Source of the DNA: Verrucomicrobiota bacterium
GTDB taxonomy: Bacteria > Verrucomicrobiota > Verrucomicrobiia > Chthoniobacterales > UBA10450
Reading direction: 5' to 3'
Length of the DNA stretch: 15,018 bases
Assembly: GCA_003219115.1 (NCBI GenBank)
Contig: QHPN01000178.1
Location: 1 to 15,018 of the forward strand
Shown: positions 5,920 to 13,182 of the stretch, piece by piece
Position numbering within the stretch: position 1 is the first letter of the stretch
How the letters are laid out: every line of letters begins with the position of its first letter
The notes under the pieces: generated by a model
Told to the model about the DNA's origin: nothing
Seen by the model: only the letters and a program-made list of their open reading frames with translations
Database searches by the model: none
Made by a program: the position numbers and the translations under genes

Positions 5920-7996
5920 TTTGCGCAGCCAGCTCCTGGCAGCGCCTGATATCCAGTTTGCCTGAAGCGAGAACAGGAATGCCTTCTACTACGGCGGATT
6001 TCTTCGGAATCCAAAGATTCGGAACGCCGGCTTCATTCAAGCCAGCACGCAGTTGATCCATTTCGATCGGCTCCGCGGTCAGGAGTATAAGCGCTTCGCC
6101 TTTTGCTTCATCTGGCACTCCACAGATGGCGATGCGGCGCTCGCTTCCTTCCAAGCCAAGCACGTCGATTATTTTTTGTTCTACCACTTCGTGTGGCACC
6201 ATTTCGCCGCCAATCTTGGAGAAACGCGAAAGCCGCCCTTCGATATAAAGAAAGCCGTCTTCATCTAAACGCCCGATATCTCCGGTCTTTAGCCAGCGAT
6301 GGTGTAAAACTTCCGCTGTTCGCTGCGGGTCTTTCAGATAGCCTTCAAAGATATTCGGCCCACGCAGCCACAACATTCCGCTGTCATAAATAGTTAGTTT
6401 CTCGTTAGTTTCCGGGTCACGAATTTCCGCGGCAATGCCCGCGGCCATTTTCCCAACCGAGCCGAGACGATAGAGCTGCTGCACCGTGACATCTGCGCGC
6501 TCCAGAATTGGATCGGGCAGGTTTACGGAAACGACGGGCGCGGTTTCGGTTAAACCATAGCCTTCCATCACGCGTTTGCCGAAGCGGCCAAAAAATTTCT
6601 CTGAAAGGTCGAGCGGCATTTTTTCCGCGCCGACAATGACCAATCGCGCGGAACGTAACTGTTTCGGCTCGGCCTTGCGCAAATACGCGCGCAAGAACGT
6701 TGGTGTCGCTAGCAACACTGTAATTTTGTACTTCTCGACCAAGGCAGCGTTCTTGGCCGCTTCGAGTGGGTTCGGATAAGTGACTATCGGTGTGCCCTCG
6801 ATAAGCGGATACCAGAGCGTGACGGTGCAGCCGAAACTGTGGAAAAAGGGGAGCGAGGCAAGAAGACTATCTTCCGGTGCGGCATCGAGCATGACAGTAA
6901 ATTGGGCGACGTTGCCGATGACATTGTGGTGGGAAAGAATGACGCCTTTGGGTTCGCCGGAACTGCCGCTGGTAAAAAGCAAGACTGCTTCTTTGTGTCC
7001 GCCGTGGTGCGGAAGACCGAGCCAGCGAGCTAACAAAAAGTTGGGTATAATGATTCCCGCGATCCACCAAAACAGAGTCTGTCGCTTCAATTTCGGCAGC
7101 AGCTCGTCAAGCAACACGATATTCGGCGGCCAGGGGAAATTGGACAACCGCTCGTGGAATTGTTTTGCGCTAATCGCAGTTTGAATTTCCCCGCGCGCCA
7201 TCGCGCTGCCGATCGCCTCCGCCGAAGCGGTGAAATTCAGACCAACCGGAATTTTGTTGGCCAACGCGACAGCCAGATTGGCAACGACCGCGCCTTTGCT
7301 GGCAGGTAAGACAATGGCGATCCGTTTCTCTGGAAATTTGTCTCGCAGGGAACGACTCAGCGCGATCGAAACTCCGAGGAGTTTTCCGCAGCTCAGTTTG
7401 CTCCCGTCCATTCCATCGATCACCAGCGTGGAAAAAGGTGAGCGTTTAAGTCCACGGAGAGCACGACGCGCAAGATGCAGGCGCAGCTCTGGCCGTTGCT
7501 CGAAGCAATCGGCGCCGAGCTTTAGCAAATCCTCGTGGACGCGCGCAATCGTCGCTTCCTCTGCCGGAAGCGAGTTACCAAACGCGACGGTGGCGCGATA
7601 GGGAAAATGTTTCGGCCATTTCCGGAAAAACTTTCCGCCGCGAAATGAAAAGATCGATCCCCAGAGTTGATCGAGAAAAACCGGTACCACCGTGCATCCG
7701 GCGTGACGCGCGATCATTTCGTATCCGCGTTGCAAGCGCCCCAGCGTTCCCGTGCGCGAGAGTTGGCCTTCTGGAAAAATACAGACGATCTGGCCGGCTT
7801 CGATTTGCTCGGTCGCGCGCCGAATTGCTTCGCGTGGCTTACGCCGGTCGATCGGAATGGCGCGGGCCATTAGCAATACGGGCTTCAGCACCGGTTTTCG
7901 GTAAAACTCCTCGTCGATAACGAATCGAACCGGCCGGGGACAAGCGAGCTGCAGAATGATCGCGTCCACCCAGGTAATGTGATTGGGCACGAGCAA
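5912..7996 (-). CDS. Fused acyltransferase / acyl-ACP (acyl-CoA) synthetase, Aas-like
   Basis: Counted from the TTG at 7996 this is 694 residues with two enzymes in one chain. Residues 1-170 are a PlsC-type acyltransferase with the catalytic HxxxxD (H6-D11) and FPEG (74-77). Residues about 185-694 are an ANL-family adenylating enzyme: P-loop FTSGSSGEPKG (341-351), GYGLTET (479-485), LKTGD (569-573) and catalytic Lys680 in ASGKLD. In E. coli Aas such a fusion re-acylates lysophosphatidylethanolamine with an acyl group activated on ACP. There is no MFS domain fused on, as in some relatives, but an MFS gene is divergent next door. The TTG cuts just before the catalytic motif; the frame clearly codes further upstream (7997-8113) but no normal start is found there. 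The TAG stop is inside a hairpin repeat. Confidence 0.85.
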   Translation of the reverse strand: MLVPNHITWVDAIILQLACPRPVRFVIDEEFYRKPVLKPVLLMARAIPIDRRKPREAIRRATEQIEAGQIVCIFPEGQLSRTGTLGRLQRGYEMIARHAGCTVVPVFLDQLWGSIFSFRGGKFFRKWPKHFPYRATVAFGNSLPAEEATIARVHEDLLKLGADCFEQRPELRLHLARRALRGLKRSPFSTLVIDGMDGSKLSCGKLLGVSIALSRSLRDKFPEKRIAIVLPASKGAVVANLAVALANKIPVGLNFTASAEAIGSAMARGEIQTAISAKQFHERLSNFPWPPNIVLLDELLPKLKRQTLFWWIAGIIIPNFLLARWLGLPHHGGHKEAVLLFTSGSSGEPKGVILSHHNVIGNVAQFTVMLDAAPEDSLLASLPFFHSFGCTVTLWYPLIEGTPIVTYPNPLEAAKNAALVEKYKITVLLATPTFLRAYLRKAEPKQLRSARLVIVGAEKMPLDLSEKFFGRFGKRVMEGYGLTETAPVVSVNLPDPILERADVTVQQLYRLGSVGKMAAGIAAEIRDPETNEKLTIYDSGMLWLRGPNIFEGYLKDPQRTAEVLHHRWLKTGDIGRLDEDGFLYIEGRLSRFSKIGGEMVPHEVVEQKIIDVLGLEGSERRIAICGVPDEAKGEALILLTAEPIEMDQLRAGLNEAGVPNLWIPKKSAVVEGIPVLASGKLDIRRCQELAAQKL

Positions 7997-8113
7997 GAAG
8001 CCGCCGGAGGGGAGATTTTCGACACCAATCGCTTTGACCCGATAAACGAGGCGGGCAATGCCGCAGGCGATAAAATAAAAAGCGCGTTGTTTTACGTTTA
8101 CAATCGCTCCATC
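7997..8113 (-). other. In-frame N-terminal extension of the Aas-like gene, start lost or frameshifted
   Basis: Upstream of TTG 7996 the same frame is open for 39 codons and ends at a TGA (8114-8116). It reads ...RAFYFIACGIARLVYRVKAI then GVENLPSGGF, which is the usual lead-in of a PlsC domain (hydrophobic helix, then G.ENLP..G before PNH). No ATG, GTG or TTG occurs in it; an ATT at 8104-8102 is the only weak option. An ATG at 8112-8110, with GTGAG just before it, is one frame off and reads MERL then stop. Adding one base near 8101-8104 would join them as MERLVNVKQRAFYF. Either a recent one-base deletion, a sequence error or a rare ATT start explains this. Confidence 0.6.
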
Positions 8114-8131
8114 TCACTCTGCAATCGCGTT

Positions 8132-9415
8132 ATGACGAACGAGCAAAAATCAGGTGCCCGTACCGCCCTGCTCCTTCTGCTCGCCATCAACCTTTTCAAT
8201 TACATCGATCGCTACGTTTTGGCGTCAGTCTTGCCCACGCTCAAGCACGAATTTCTGGCAGGTGATCCCAATCAAAATGGTAAGGCCGGTCTTTGGACCA
8301 CGGCGTTCTTGATCAGTTACATGTTCACCGCGCCAATCTTCGGCTGGCTGGCCGATCGTTTTTCGCGTTGGATTTTGATCGGAACGAGCGTTGCGCTCTG
8401 GAGCCTGGCCAGCGGCTGGTCGGGTCTGGCCACCTCGTTTGGGGTTTTGCTTTGCACTAGATTGTTCGTTGGGATCGGGGAAGCGGGTTACGGACCGGCT
8501 GCACCCACGATTATTGCCGACCTTTATCCGCTTAAGACAAGAGGGCGCGTCCTAGCGTGGTTTTACGTCGCGATTCCCGTAGGCAGCGCGCTGGGGTATG
8601 CGTATGGAGGAAAAATTGCTGATCTTCTCAATTGGCGTTGGGCCTTCTATCTCGTTGTGCCACCGGGGTTATTGCTGGCGGCGTTCTGTTTTTCCATGCG
8701 CGAACCGCGGGCAACTTCCGAGGCAAAAGGCCCACCGCCGCTCAGAGATTATCGCGGCCTTTTTCGGATTCGATCTTATGTCCTTAACACCGCGGCGATG
8801 ACGGTAATGACGTTTGCCATCGGAGGATTCTCCGCATGGATGCCTGACTATATTTTTCTGGATCGTCGTGCCGAGTTTCCGCCGAGCCAGAATTTGTTAG
8901 GAAACATTGATTTAACTTTCGGCGCCATCACCGCTGCGGCCGGCCTGCTTGCAACGCTCTGTGGCGGTTGGGCTGGCGACAAACTGCGTGAACGCTTTGC
9001 CGGTTCTTACTTTCTGGTTTCCGGCATGGGAATGTTCCTCTCCGTTCCCGCGACTATCGGTCTGATCTATGTTCGTTTTCCGCTGGCCTGGTTGATGGTC
9101 TTCATCGCGGTCTTCTTTCTTTTCTTCAATACCGGACCGTCCAATACTGCGCTCGCCAACGTGACGCCGCCCACAGTCCGCGCGAGCGCATTCGCGTTAA
9201 ACATCTTCATCATTCACCTCCTGGGCGATGCCACCTCTCCGCCGTTAATTGGTATGGTACGCGATCGTTGGAACATGAACGTCGCGCTCTGGGGAGTCGC
9301 CGTCCTCATGGTTATGGCCGGTTGTTTGTGGTTTTGGGGCGCAAAATATCTGCCGTCAGATACTGAGAAGATCGAAGCGGCTGGAAATGACGGGATGACG
9401 GGCGTTCAACACTAA
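8132..9415 (+). CDS. MFS transporter, Spinster-like
   Basis: A 427-residue major facilitator superfamily transporter from the ATG at 8132. The N-terminus (ALLLLLAINLFNYIDRYVLA) has the NYIDR motif in TM1 that marks the Spinster-like/MFS_1 branch. The loop 2-3 motif A is GWLADRFSRWILIG, and the TM4-5 region has RLFVGIGEAGYGPAAPTIIA and an RG-containing loop. A second half repeats the fold (GGWAGDKLRERFAG). About 12 helices fit the length. No good ribosome binding site is visible; the start follows the alignment, and a longer in-frame reading from 7979 would lie over the divergent gene. Spinster proteins in animals carry sphingosine-1-phosphate or lysophospholipids, and bacterial ones are mostly unassigned. 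The divergent Aas-like neighbour suggests a lysolipid or fatty-acid cargo. Confidence 0.88.
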   Translation: MTNEQKSGARTALLLLLAINLFNYIDRYVLASVLPTLKHEFLAGDPNQNGKAGLWTTAFLISYMFTAPIFGWLADRFSRWILIGTSVALWSLASGWSGLATSFGVLLCTRLFVGIGEAGYGPAAPTIIADLYPLKTRGRVLAWFYVAIPVGSALGYAYGGKIADLLNWRWAFYLVVPPGLLLAAFCFSMREPRATSEAKGPPPLRDYRGLFRIRSYVLNTAAMTVMTFAIGGFSAWMPDYIFLDRRAEFPPSQNLLGNIDLTFGAITAAAGLLATLCGGWAGDKLRERFAGSYFLVSGMGMFLSVPATIGLIYVRFPLAWLMVFIAVFFLFFNTGPSNTALANVTPPTVRASAFALNIFIIHLLGDATSPPLIGMVRDRWNMNVALWGVAVLMVMAGCLWFWGAKYLPSDTEKIEAAGNDGMTGVQH

Positions 9416-9420
9416 ATGAA

Positions 9421-9447
9421 AACGCGGGAACTCATCGTTCCCGCGTT
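9421..9447. terminator. Perfect 10-bp hairpin between convergent genes
   Basis: The hairpin aacgcgggaa-ctcatcg-ttcccgcgtt starts six bases after the MFS stop codon. On the minus strand it lies 25 bases beyond the stop of the out-of-frame PRC-barrel tail (9472-9474), which supports that stop as the ancestral gene end. T-runs are weak on the plus side and a short tttcat follows on the minus side. A two-way terminator is the likely role. Confidence 0.65.
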
Positions 9448-9471
9448 ATCCTATTCTTCGGTTAGGCGATC

Positions 9472-9729
9472 TTACGGAGTAGCAGTCGGTTCAGCTTCAG
9501 ATTTCTCCTTGCTCCGCTCACGTTTCTTCGAGGTGCCGGTTTCGCTGGTGGTACCTTCTTCTTCGGTTGTTTTGTGGTGTCGGCCAGTGGCCTGTTCGGT
9601 AGTGGGTTCACCCGAGGTTGTGCTTTCGCGTGAGCCGCTCGTGCCGGGCGAAGCAGTGGCGCCGCTTTCACCGTGCCGATGTGTTTTGCGCTCGCCGGTC
9701 TCTTCTGCCGTTGCCGAGGGACTCGGTTG
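9472..9729 (-). pseudogene. Out-of-frame C-terminal tail of the PRC-barrel gene
   Basis: This minus-strand frame is one base off the PRC-barrel gene. From about 9729 it reads QPSPSATAEETGERKTHRHG then a Ser/Thr/Glu-rich tail of 85 residues ending EAEPTATP and TAA. The composition continues the Ala/Ser/Thr/Pro-rich end of the PRC-barrel protein far better than the in-frame GNGRRDRRAQNTSAR ending. Upstream of 9730 this frame is Arg-rich shadow. Removing one base near 9730 would give a 289-residue protein ending just before the hairpin terminator. Confidence 0.55.
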
Positions 9730-10342
9730 AGGCCGGAGTTGCACTAGCCGAAGCAGCAGCCGCTGCGCTCGGTGAGGCCATGGCCGTTGCTGCCGGTGAA
9801 GCAGCGGCGGCCGGCGACGCGGTTGCATTTGTCTGGCCAGTCACGTTCGTTTGTGTTCCATAAGCCCCGGTTGTTGTCGCTCCGCTGACCCCAACGCCGA
9901 CGCCTACGCCCGGCTGCACCCCATAATAGGAGTAAACGTTATTGATGTATGCGGGGGTTGAATACTCATCGATGCGCGCGTAATCGAACGCCGGAGCGTT
10001 GTAGATCCGATCGCGCTCGACTCGCACTGTCATGACACTGGGATCCGATGTTGCCGTGTAAACTGTCCATGGGACCGCGACCGTTTTCCCCCCACCACTA
10101 ACACGTGTGCTTGTGCCGCCAGTGGTCAATACGGTGTATGCCATGCAACCACTGTTGCGATCCAAGACGACGTCTTTCACCGTTCCGATTTCCTGACCGC
10201 TCGAGTCTTTAACTTTCATGCCGACAATTTTGCTCGTCTGCACATAGGTTGTTGTGGTTGTTGAACTCTGGGTTTGTTGTCCGTAAGTGGTGGCCAGCGT
10301 CAAACCCAGCAACGTTGCCACTAATAGTGTAGATGTTTTCAT
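9668..10342 (-). CDS. Exported PRC-barrel domain protein, C-terminus probably frameshifted
   Basis: The 224-residue product starts with a signal peptide (MKTSTLLVATLLGLTLATTYG, cleavage near 21-23). Residues about 32-115 form a PRC-barrel-like domain: SKIVGMKVKDSSGQEIGTVK, DVVLDRNSG, KTVAVPW and TVRVERDRI. PRC-barrels bind protein or RNA partners and often occur in stress-related exported proteins; the partner here is unknown. Next come a Tyr-rich stretch, a Gly-Val repeat (GVGVGVG), and a low-complexity Ala/Ser/Thr/Pro tail. Frame loss near 9733 replaces what seems to be an 85-residue hydrophilic tail by 20 residues. AGGA lies 11 bases before the ATG. It follows the TMTC-like gene by 105 bases that hold a possible RNA structure. 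Confidence 0.7.
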   Translation of the reverse strand: MKTSTLLVATLLGLTLATTYGQQTQSSTTTTTYVQTSKIVGMKVKDSSGQEIGTVKDVVLDRNSGCMAYTVLTTGGTSTRVSGGGKTVAVPWTVYTATSDPSVMTVRVERDRIYNAPAFDYARIDEYSTPAYINNVYSYYGVQPGVGVGVGVSGATTTGAYGTQTNVTGQTNATASPAAAASPAATAMASPSAAAAASASATPASTESLGNGRRDRRAQNTSAR

Positions 10343-10447
10343 AATAGTTTAATCCTGAGAAACTAGGCGACCGGGAAGAGGCATCGTCCGCTAAAGGTAT
10401 CGGCAGTCCGCCGTCTCTCGGTCGTAAGGCTGCCGATCTAAATCCGG
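10343..10447 (-). promoter_or_regulatory. Possible structured 5' leader of the PRC-barrel gene
   Basis: In this gap the minus strand has an 8-bp stem, atcggcag with ctgccgat (plus-strand 10399-10406 and 10430-10437). Its loop contains cgaccgagag, which can pair with ctct...cggtcg nearer the gene (10368-10380 with 10415-10424). The second pairing would form a pseudoknot or replace the first stem, as in attenuators. It matches no riboswitch consensus I know. A promoter for the PRC-barrel gene may also lie here but no clear -35/-10 is seen. Confidence 0.3.
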
Positions 10448-12235
10448 TCAACGGTCGTTCAAATGAACATCCAAAGCGCGCGCCTCGGCTTGCGCTGCGG
10501 CGGCCTCACCTGTTTGACTAAGACGCGTTAGATATTCGCTGAGCAGTTGCCAGGATTCCGCGCGATACCATTCCGTTTTCAGCAGGACTTGCAGCTCTGC
10601 CACGGCCGTTGGCAACTGTCCGCTGACGGCGAGAGCAGCGAGATAGCGCCGCATAATGGCCCATGATGGCGGATCGGTGTGCGAAGCCAGGTGCAAACGT
10701 ACGAGATTAATCTGGCCTTTCTCCTTGTGTTCCACCATCGCTAACATCTCTTCCGCCTGAGCCAGACTCACCGGATTTTTCTGCGCGCGCGCAAGAAAAC
10801 CTCGCGCCGTCTTGAAGTCGTTTCGTTTCAGGGCGACGGCAGCGAGATTGAGCAAGGCAAAGGGTTGCTCGGGATTTTTTGCCAGCGCGCGCTGGAACAA
10901 CGTTTCGGCTTTTTCGAGGTGAGCGTCCGATAACTCAAGCCCGCCGAGGTTAATCAACATGCGCGCGGAATCCCCGCCAGCCGCAATCGTGCGGGTAAAA
11001 AATGTTCGCGGATCCCTCCAATCCTGCGCGCGATAGAATGTGCGCACCCCGAGAAAGACGATCCAAAGAGCGACAATTCCGATTGTCCAGGAAAAAGCGG
11101 CCCGATTCCGGTCAATAATTGCCGTCACTTGCAGGGCAATAGCCAGAAGCAGGAAAGCTAACGGGACGTAGAGCCAATGCTCGGCGATGTTCGCGTTCAG
11201 TGAAAAAAGACCGCAGACTGGCAAATACGAGATAGCTGCGCAAATCAGGAGCGCGAAGATTGCCTGATCACACTTCCAGGAACGCCCCGCCCACCACAGC
11301 AGCCCGCCGAGAACGATGATGCCGGCGAGGGTTTGTAGTTCACGCCACGCCCCCGCGGTCAGACTGGCCGGGTTATATCCCCACGGATGGTTCTCGACAT
11401 CGCGCTCCATGTGCAGATTCACCGGTGAGATCACAACCCCCGCGTATTCCGCGAGCGCCCGCGCGGCAATGATAGGACGGACTAGCGCCGGCGCTGGCGG
11501 TGAAAGCTGCGGCACTTCGACAGGCGGCACCTGATTGCGCAGCGTTGCGTAGATGGTGACCAAAAGAATGAGAGCAATTCCGAAGGCCGGAAGCGCTTTC
11601 CATTTCTTCGTCAATAGGATCAGGACGATAGCGAGACCGGCGAAAACCAGACCGCTCTCCTTGCTGAGCGCGCTTGCAAGTAACGCTAAGCCACTGAGCA
11701 CATAAAATTTCCACGGCACGCCTTGCTCAAGACTGAGCGCGCGGACCAGGAAATATAAACCTGCGAATCCAAACAGAGCGACCAGTGAATCGGCACGGCC
11801 GGCAACGTAATCGACGACTCCGGAATGGACCGGGTGCAGCCCCCACGCCAGCGCCGCAACAGCTGCGATGATCGCGCTTCGTCGCTCAACGATTCCGTAG
11901 AACTTGAGCAGCGTGAGCGCGAAAGCGAAGAACGCGATGGCAGAGGCGGCATGCAGTAAAATGTTCGTGAAGTGATACGGGCCGGGGCGGAACGCGAACG
12001 TCCAATATTCCAGCGTGTAAGTAAGCCGCTGGAGCGGTCGATAAAAATTCGAGGGCGTCGCATCAATAAAGAGAAAATGTTGAAATCCTTCAGGAATGAG
12101 TCGCCAGCTGCGGATCAGCGGATCGCGCAACACCAGAGCGGTATCATCCCAAACAAATGTGGCCCGCAGCGCCGGCGCGTGGGCAACGAAAACTAGAACA
12201 AGCAGCGTCGCGCAAATGATTAATCTTTGTCTCAT
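10448..12235 (-). CDS. TMTC-like GT-C membrane glycosyltransferase with TPR domain
   Basis: This 595-residue protein has an N-terminal helix and then the FVWDDTALVLRD segment (W29-D30-D31), the acidic loop expected of GT-C enzymes such as TMTC-type protein O-mannosyltransferases. RPLQRLTYTLEYWTF, HFTNILLHAASA and WGLHPVHSGVVDYVAGRADS are family blocks. About ten or eleven membrane helices follow to residue 400. Residues about 423-590 are TPR repeats (AETLFQRALAKNPEQPFALL and others). It probably transfers a lipid-linked sugar to an exported acceptor, with the TPRs outside. The ATG at 12235 is taken because MRQRLIICATLLVLVFV follows directly. It is divergent from the L,D-transpeptidase gene. 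Substrate and acceptor cannot be read from sequence. Confidence 0.8.
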   Translation of the reverse strand: MRQRLIICATLLVLVFVAHAPALRATFVWDDTALVLRDPLIRSWRLIPEGFQHFLFIDATPSNFYRPLQRLTYTLEYWTFAFRPGPYHFTNILLHAASAIAFFAFALTLLKFYGIVERRSAIIAAVAALAWGLHPVHSGVVDYVAGRADSLVALFGFAGLYFLVRALSLEQGVPWKFYVLSGLALLASALSKESGLVFAGLAIVLILLTKKWKALPAFGIALILLVTIYATLRNQVPPVEVPQLSPPAPALVRPIIAARALAEYAGVVISPVNLHMERDVENHPWGYNPASLTAGAWRELQTLAGIIVLGGLLWWAGRSWKCDQAIFALLICAAISYLPVCGLFSLNANIAEHWLYVPLAFLLLAIALQVTAIIDRNRAAFSWTIGIVALWIVFLGVRTFYRAQDWRDPRTFFTRTIAAGGDSARMLINLGGLELSDAHLEKAETLFQRALAKNPEQPFALLNLAAVALKRNDFKTARGFLARAQKNPVSLAQAEEMLAMVEHKEKGQINLVRLHLASHTDPPSWAIMRRYLAALAVSGQLPTAVAELQVLLKTEWYRAESWQLLSEYLTRLSQTGEAAAAQAEARALDVHLNDR

Positions 12236-12279
12236 TGAAGAAACGCGTGCAGTTTGGGCGCCATTGTGTTCAGGTTAAG

Positions 12280-13032
12280 GTGAAGTACAAACGATTTCTC
12301 ATCTCGTTAATCGCGTTTTCAATCGCGAGCAACGCTTATGCCGCTTCGCTTCCGGATGATTGTGCCCAGCTCATTGTCGCTCTTGCGCCCGATTGGAATG
12401 CTGTGCATGGGCGTTTGTATCTCCTGGATAAAATCGGTGGCAAGTGGCGCGTGCATGCCGGGCCAGTTCCGGTCTTGTTCGGGAAAAATGGGCTGGCCTG
12501 GGGAAGTGGGATCGCCGGTCAAGACGAGCCTGGCTTACGGAAACATGAGCGGGATGGTCGTGCGCCTGCTGGTGTTTTTCGGATTGGGGAAGTTTTTACC
12601 TATGATTCCGCGCTGCCACCGGGAGCAGACTATCCATTTCATCAGGTTACCGAAGCCGATGTCTGGAGCGACGATCCGCGTTCGCCGAATTACAATCGGC
12701 ATATCGTAATCGACCCGCAGAATCCGCCGGATAACTACAGCCACGAAAAAATGCGAGGCGGAGATTTCGCATACCGGTGGCTGGTCGAAATCCGTCACAA
12801 TTCCGATCCGCCAGTGCCCGGCGACGGCAGCGCAATCTTCTTTCACATTCGTCGTGGAGTGAATCGGCCAACAACCGGCTGCACGACGATGGCGGAGCCG
12901 GACCTGGTGCGGCTTGTGAGCTGGCTGCATGCGCTCAAACATCCCTGCTACGCGTTGCTGACAAAGTCGGATTATGCGGCGAAATGGCAAAGCTGGAATC
13001 TGCCAGAACCGAATTTGGTTGGTTTGAAGTGA
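12280..13032 (+). CDS. Exported L,D-transpeptidase (YkuD) family protein
   Basis: A 250-residue exported protein. From GTG 12280 it starts MKYKRFLISLIAFSIASNAY, a clean signal peptide with cleavage after AYA. Starts at 12235 (TTG), 12247 or 12268 are possible but would add a poorly suited n-region and run to the divergent gene's start codon. The catalytic part is near residues 175-205: FFHIRRGVNRPTTGCTTM has His189 and Cys201 as in the H...(S/T)xGC motif. Residues around 65-125 (GPVPVLFGKNGLAWG, RAPAGVFRIGEVF) are typical of this branch. Such enzymes cross-link peptidoglycan or attach proteins to it. The stop codon overlaps an inverted-repeat element. Confidence 0.8.
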   Translation: MKYKRFLISLIAFSIASNAYAASLPDDCAQLIVALAPDWNAVHGRLYLLDKIGGKWRVHAGPVPVLFGKNGLAWGSGIAGQDEPGLRKHERDGRAPAGVFRIGEVFTYDSALPPGADYPFHQVTEADVWSDDPRSPNYNRHIVIDPQNPPDNYSHEKMRGGDFAYRWLVEIRHNSDPPVPGDGSAIFFHIRRGVNRPTTGCTTMAEPDLVRLVSWLHALKHPCYALLTKSDYAAKWQSWNLPEPNLVGLK

Positions 13033-13182
13033 CAAGGAACGTCTGTCTCCGACTGCCGATGTCGGAAAACAGCGATTTCTAATCGCTCTAATCTGGCACT
13101 GTAGTTAGGCGACTTACCAGTTGCCATCAGGAAGATCGGTAGGTCCGAGCCGGACTGGCGTTAGAGACAACCGCTCCTTGTC
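13031..13182. repeat. 152-bp inverted-repeat element filling a convergent junction
   Basis: The ends are inverted repeats of 19 bases with 16 matches and no gaps: gacaaggaacgtctgtctc at 13031-13049 against its complement at 13164-13182. Inside are three hairpins: ccgac/gtcgg (13049-13065), agcgatt-tct-aatcgct (13071-13087) and gtccg-agc-cggac (13143-13155). The left end includes two bases of the TGA of the L,D-transpeptidase gene, and the right end includes one base of the TAG of the rsmA-nudix gene. No frame of note is inside. It could be a non-autonomous mobile repeat, a two-way terminator, or both. Confidence 0.6.

Noticed and set aside
7839..8117. A 92-residue minus-strand frame from GTG 8117
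   Set aside because: It is Arg/Ser/Cys-rich, has no family resemblance and lies out of frame over the coding sequence of the acyltransferase.
9416..9863. Plus-strand frames of 104 and 81 residues opposite the PRC-barrel gene
   Set aside because: Their Val/Ser-rich and Ala-rich composition is the mirror of the low-complexity minus-strand tail; no ribosome binding site or family match.
10343..10447. Cyclic-di-GMP or other known riboswitch
   Set aside because: The conserved loop and receptor sequences of these classes are not present; only generic stems are seen.
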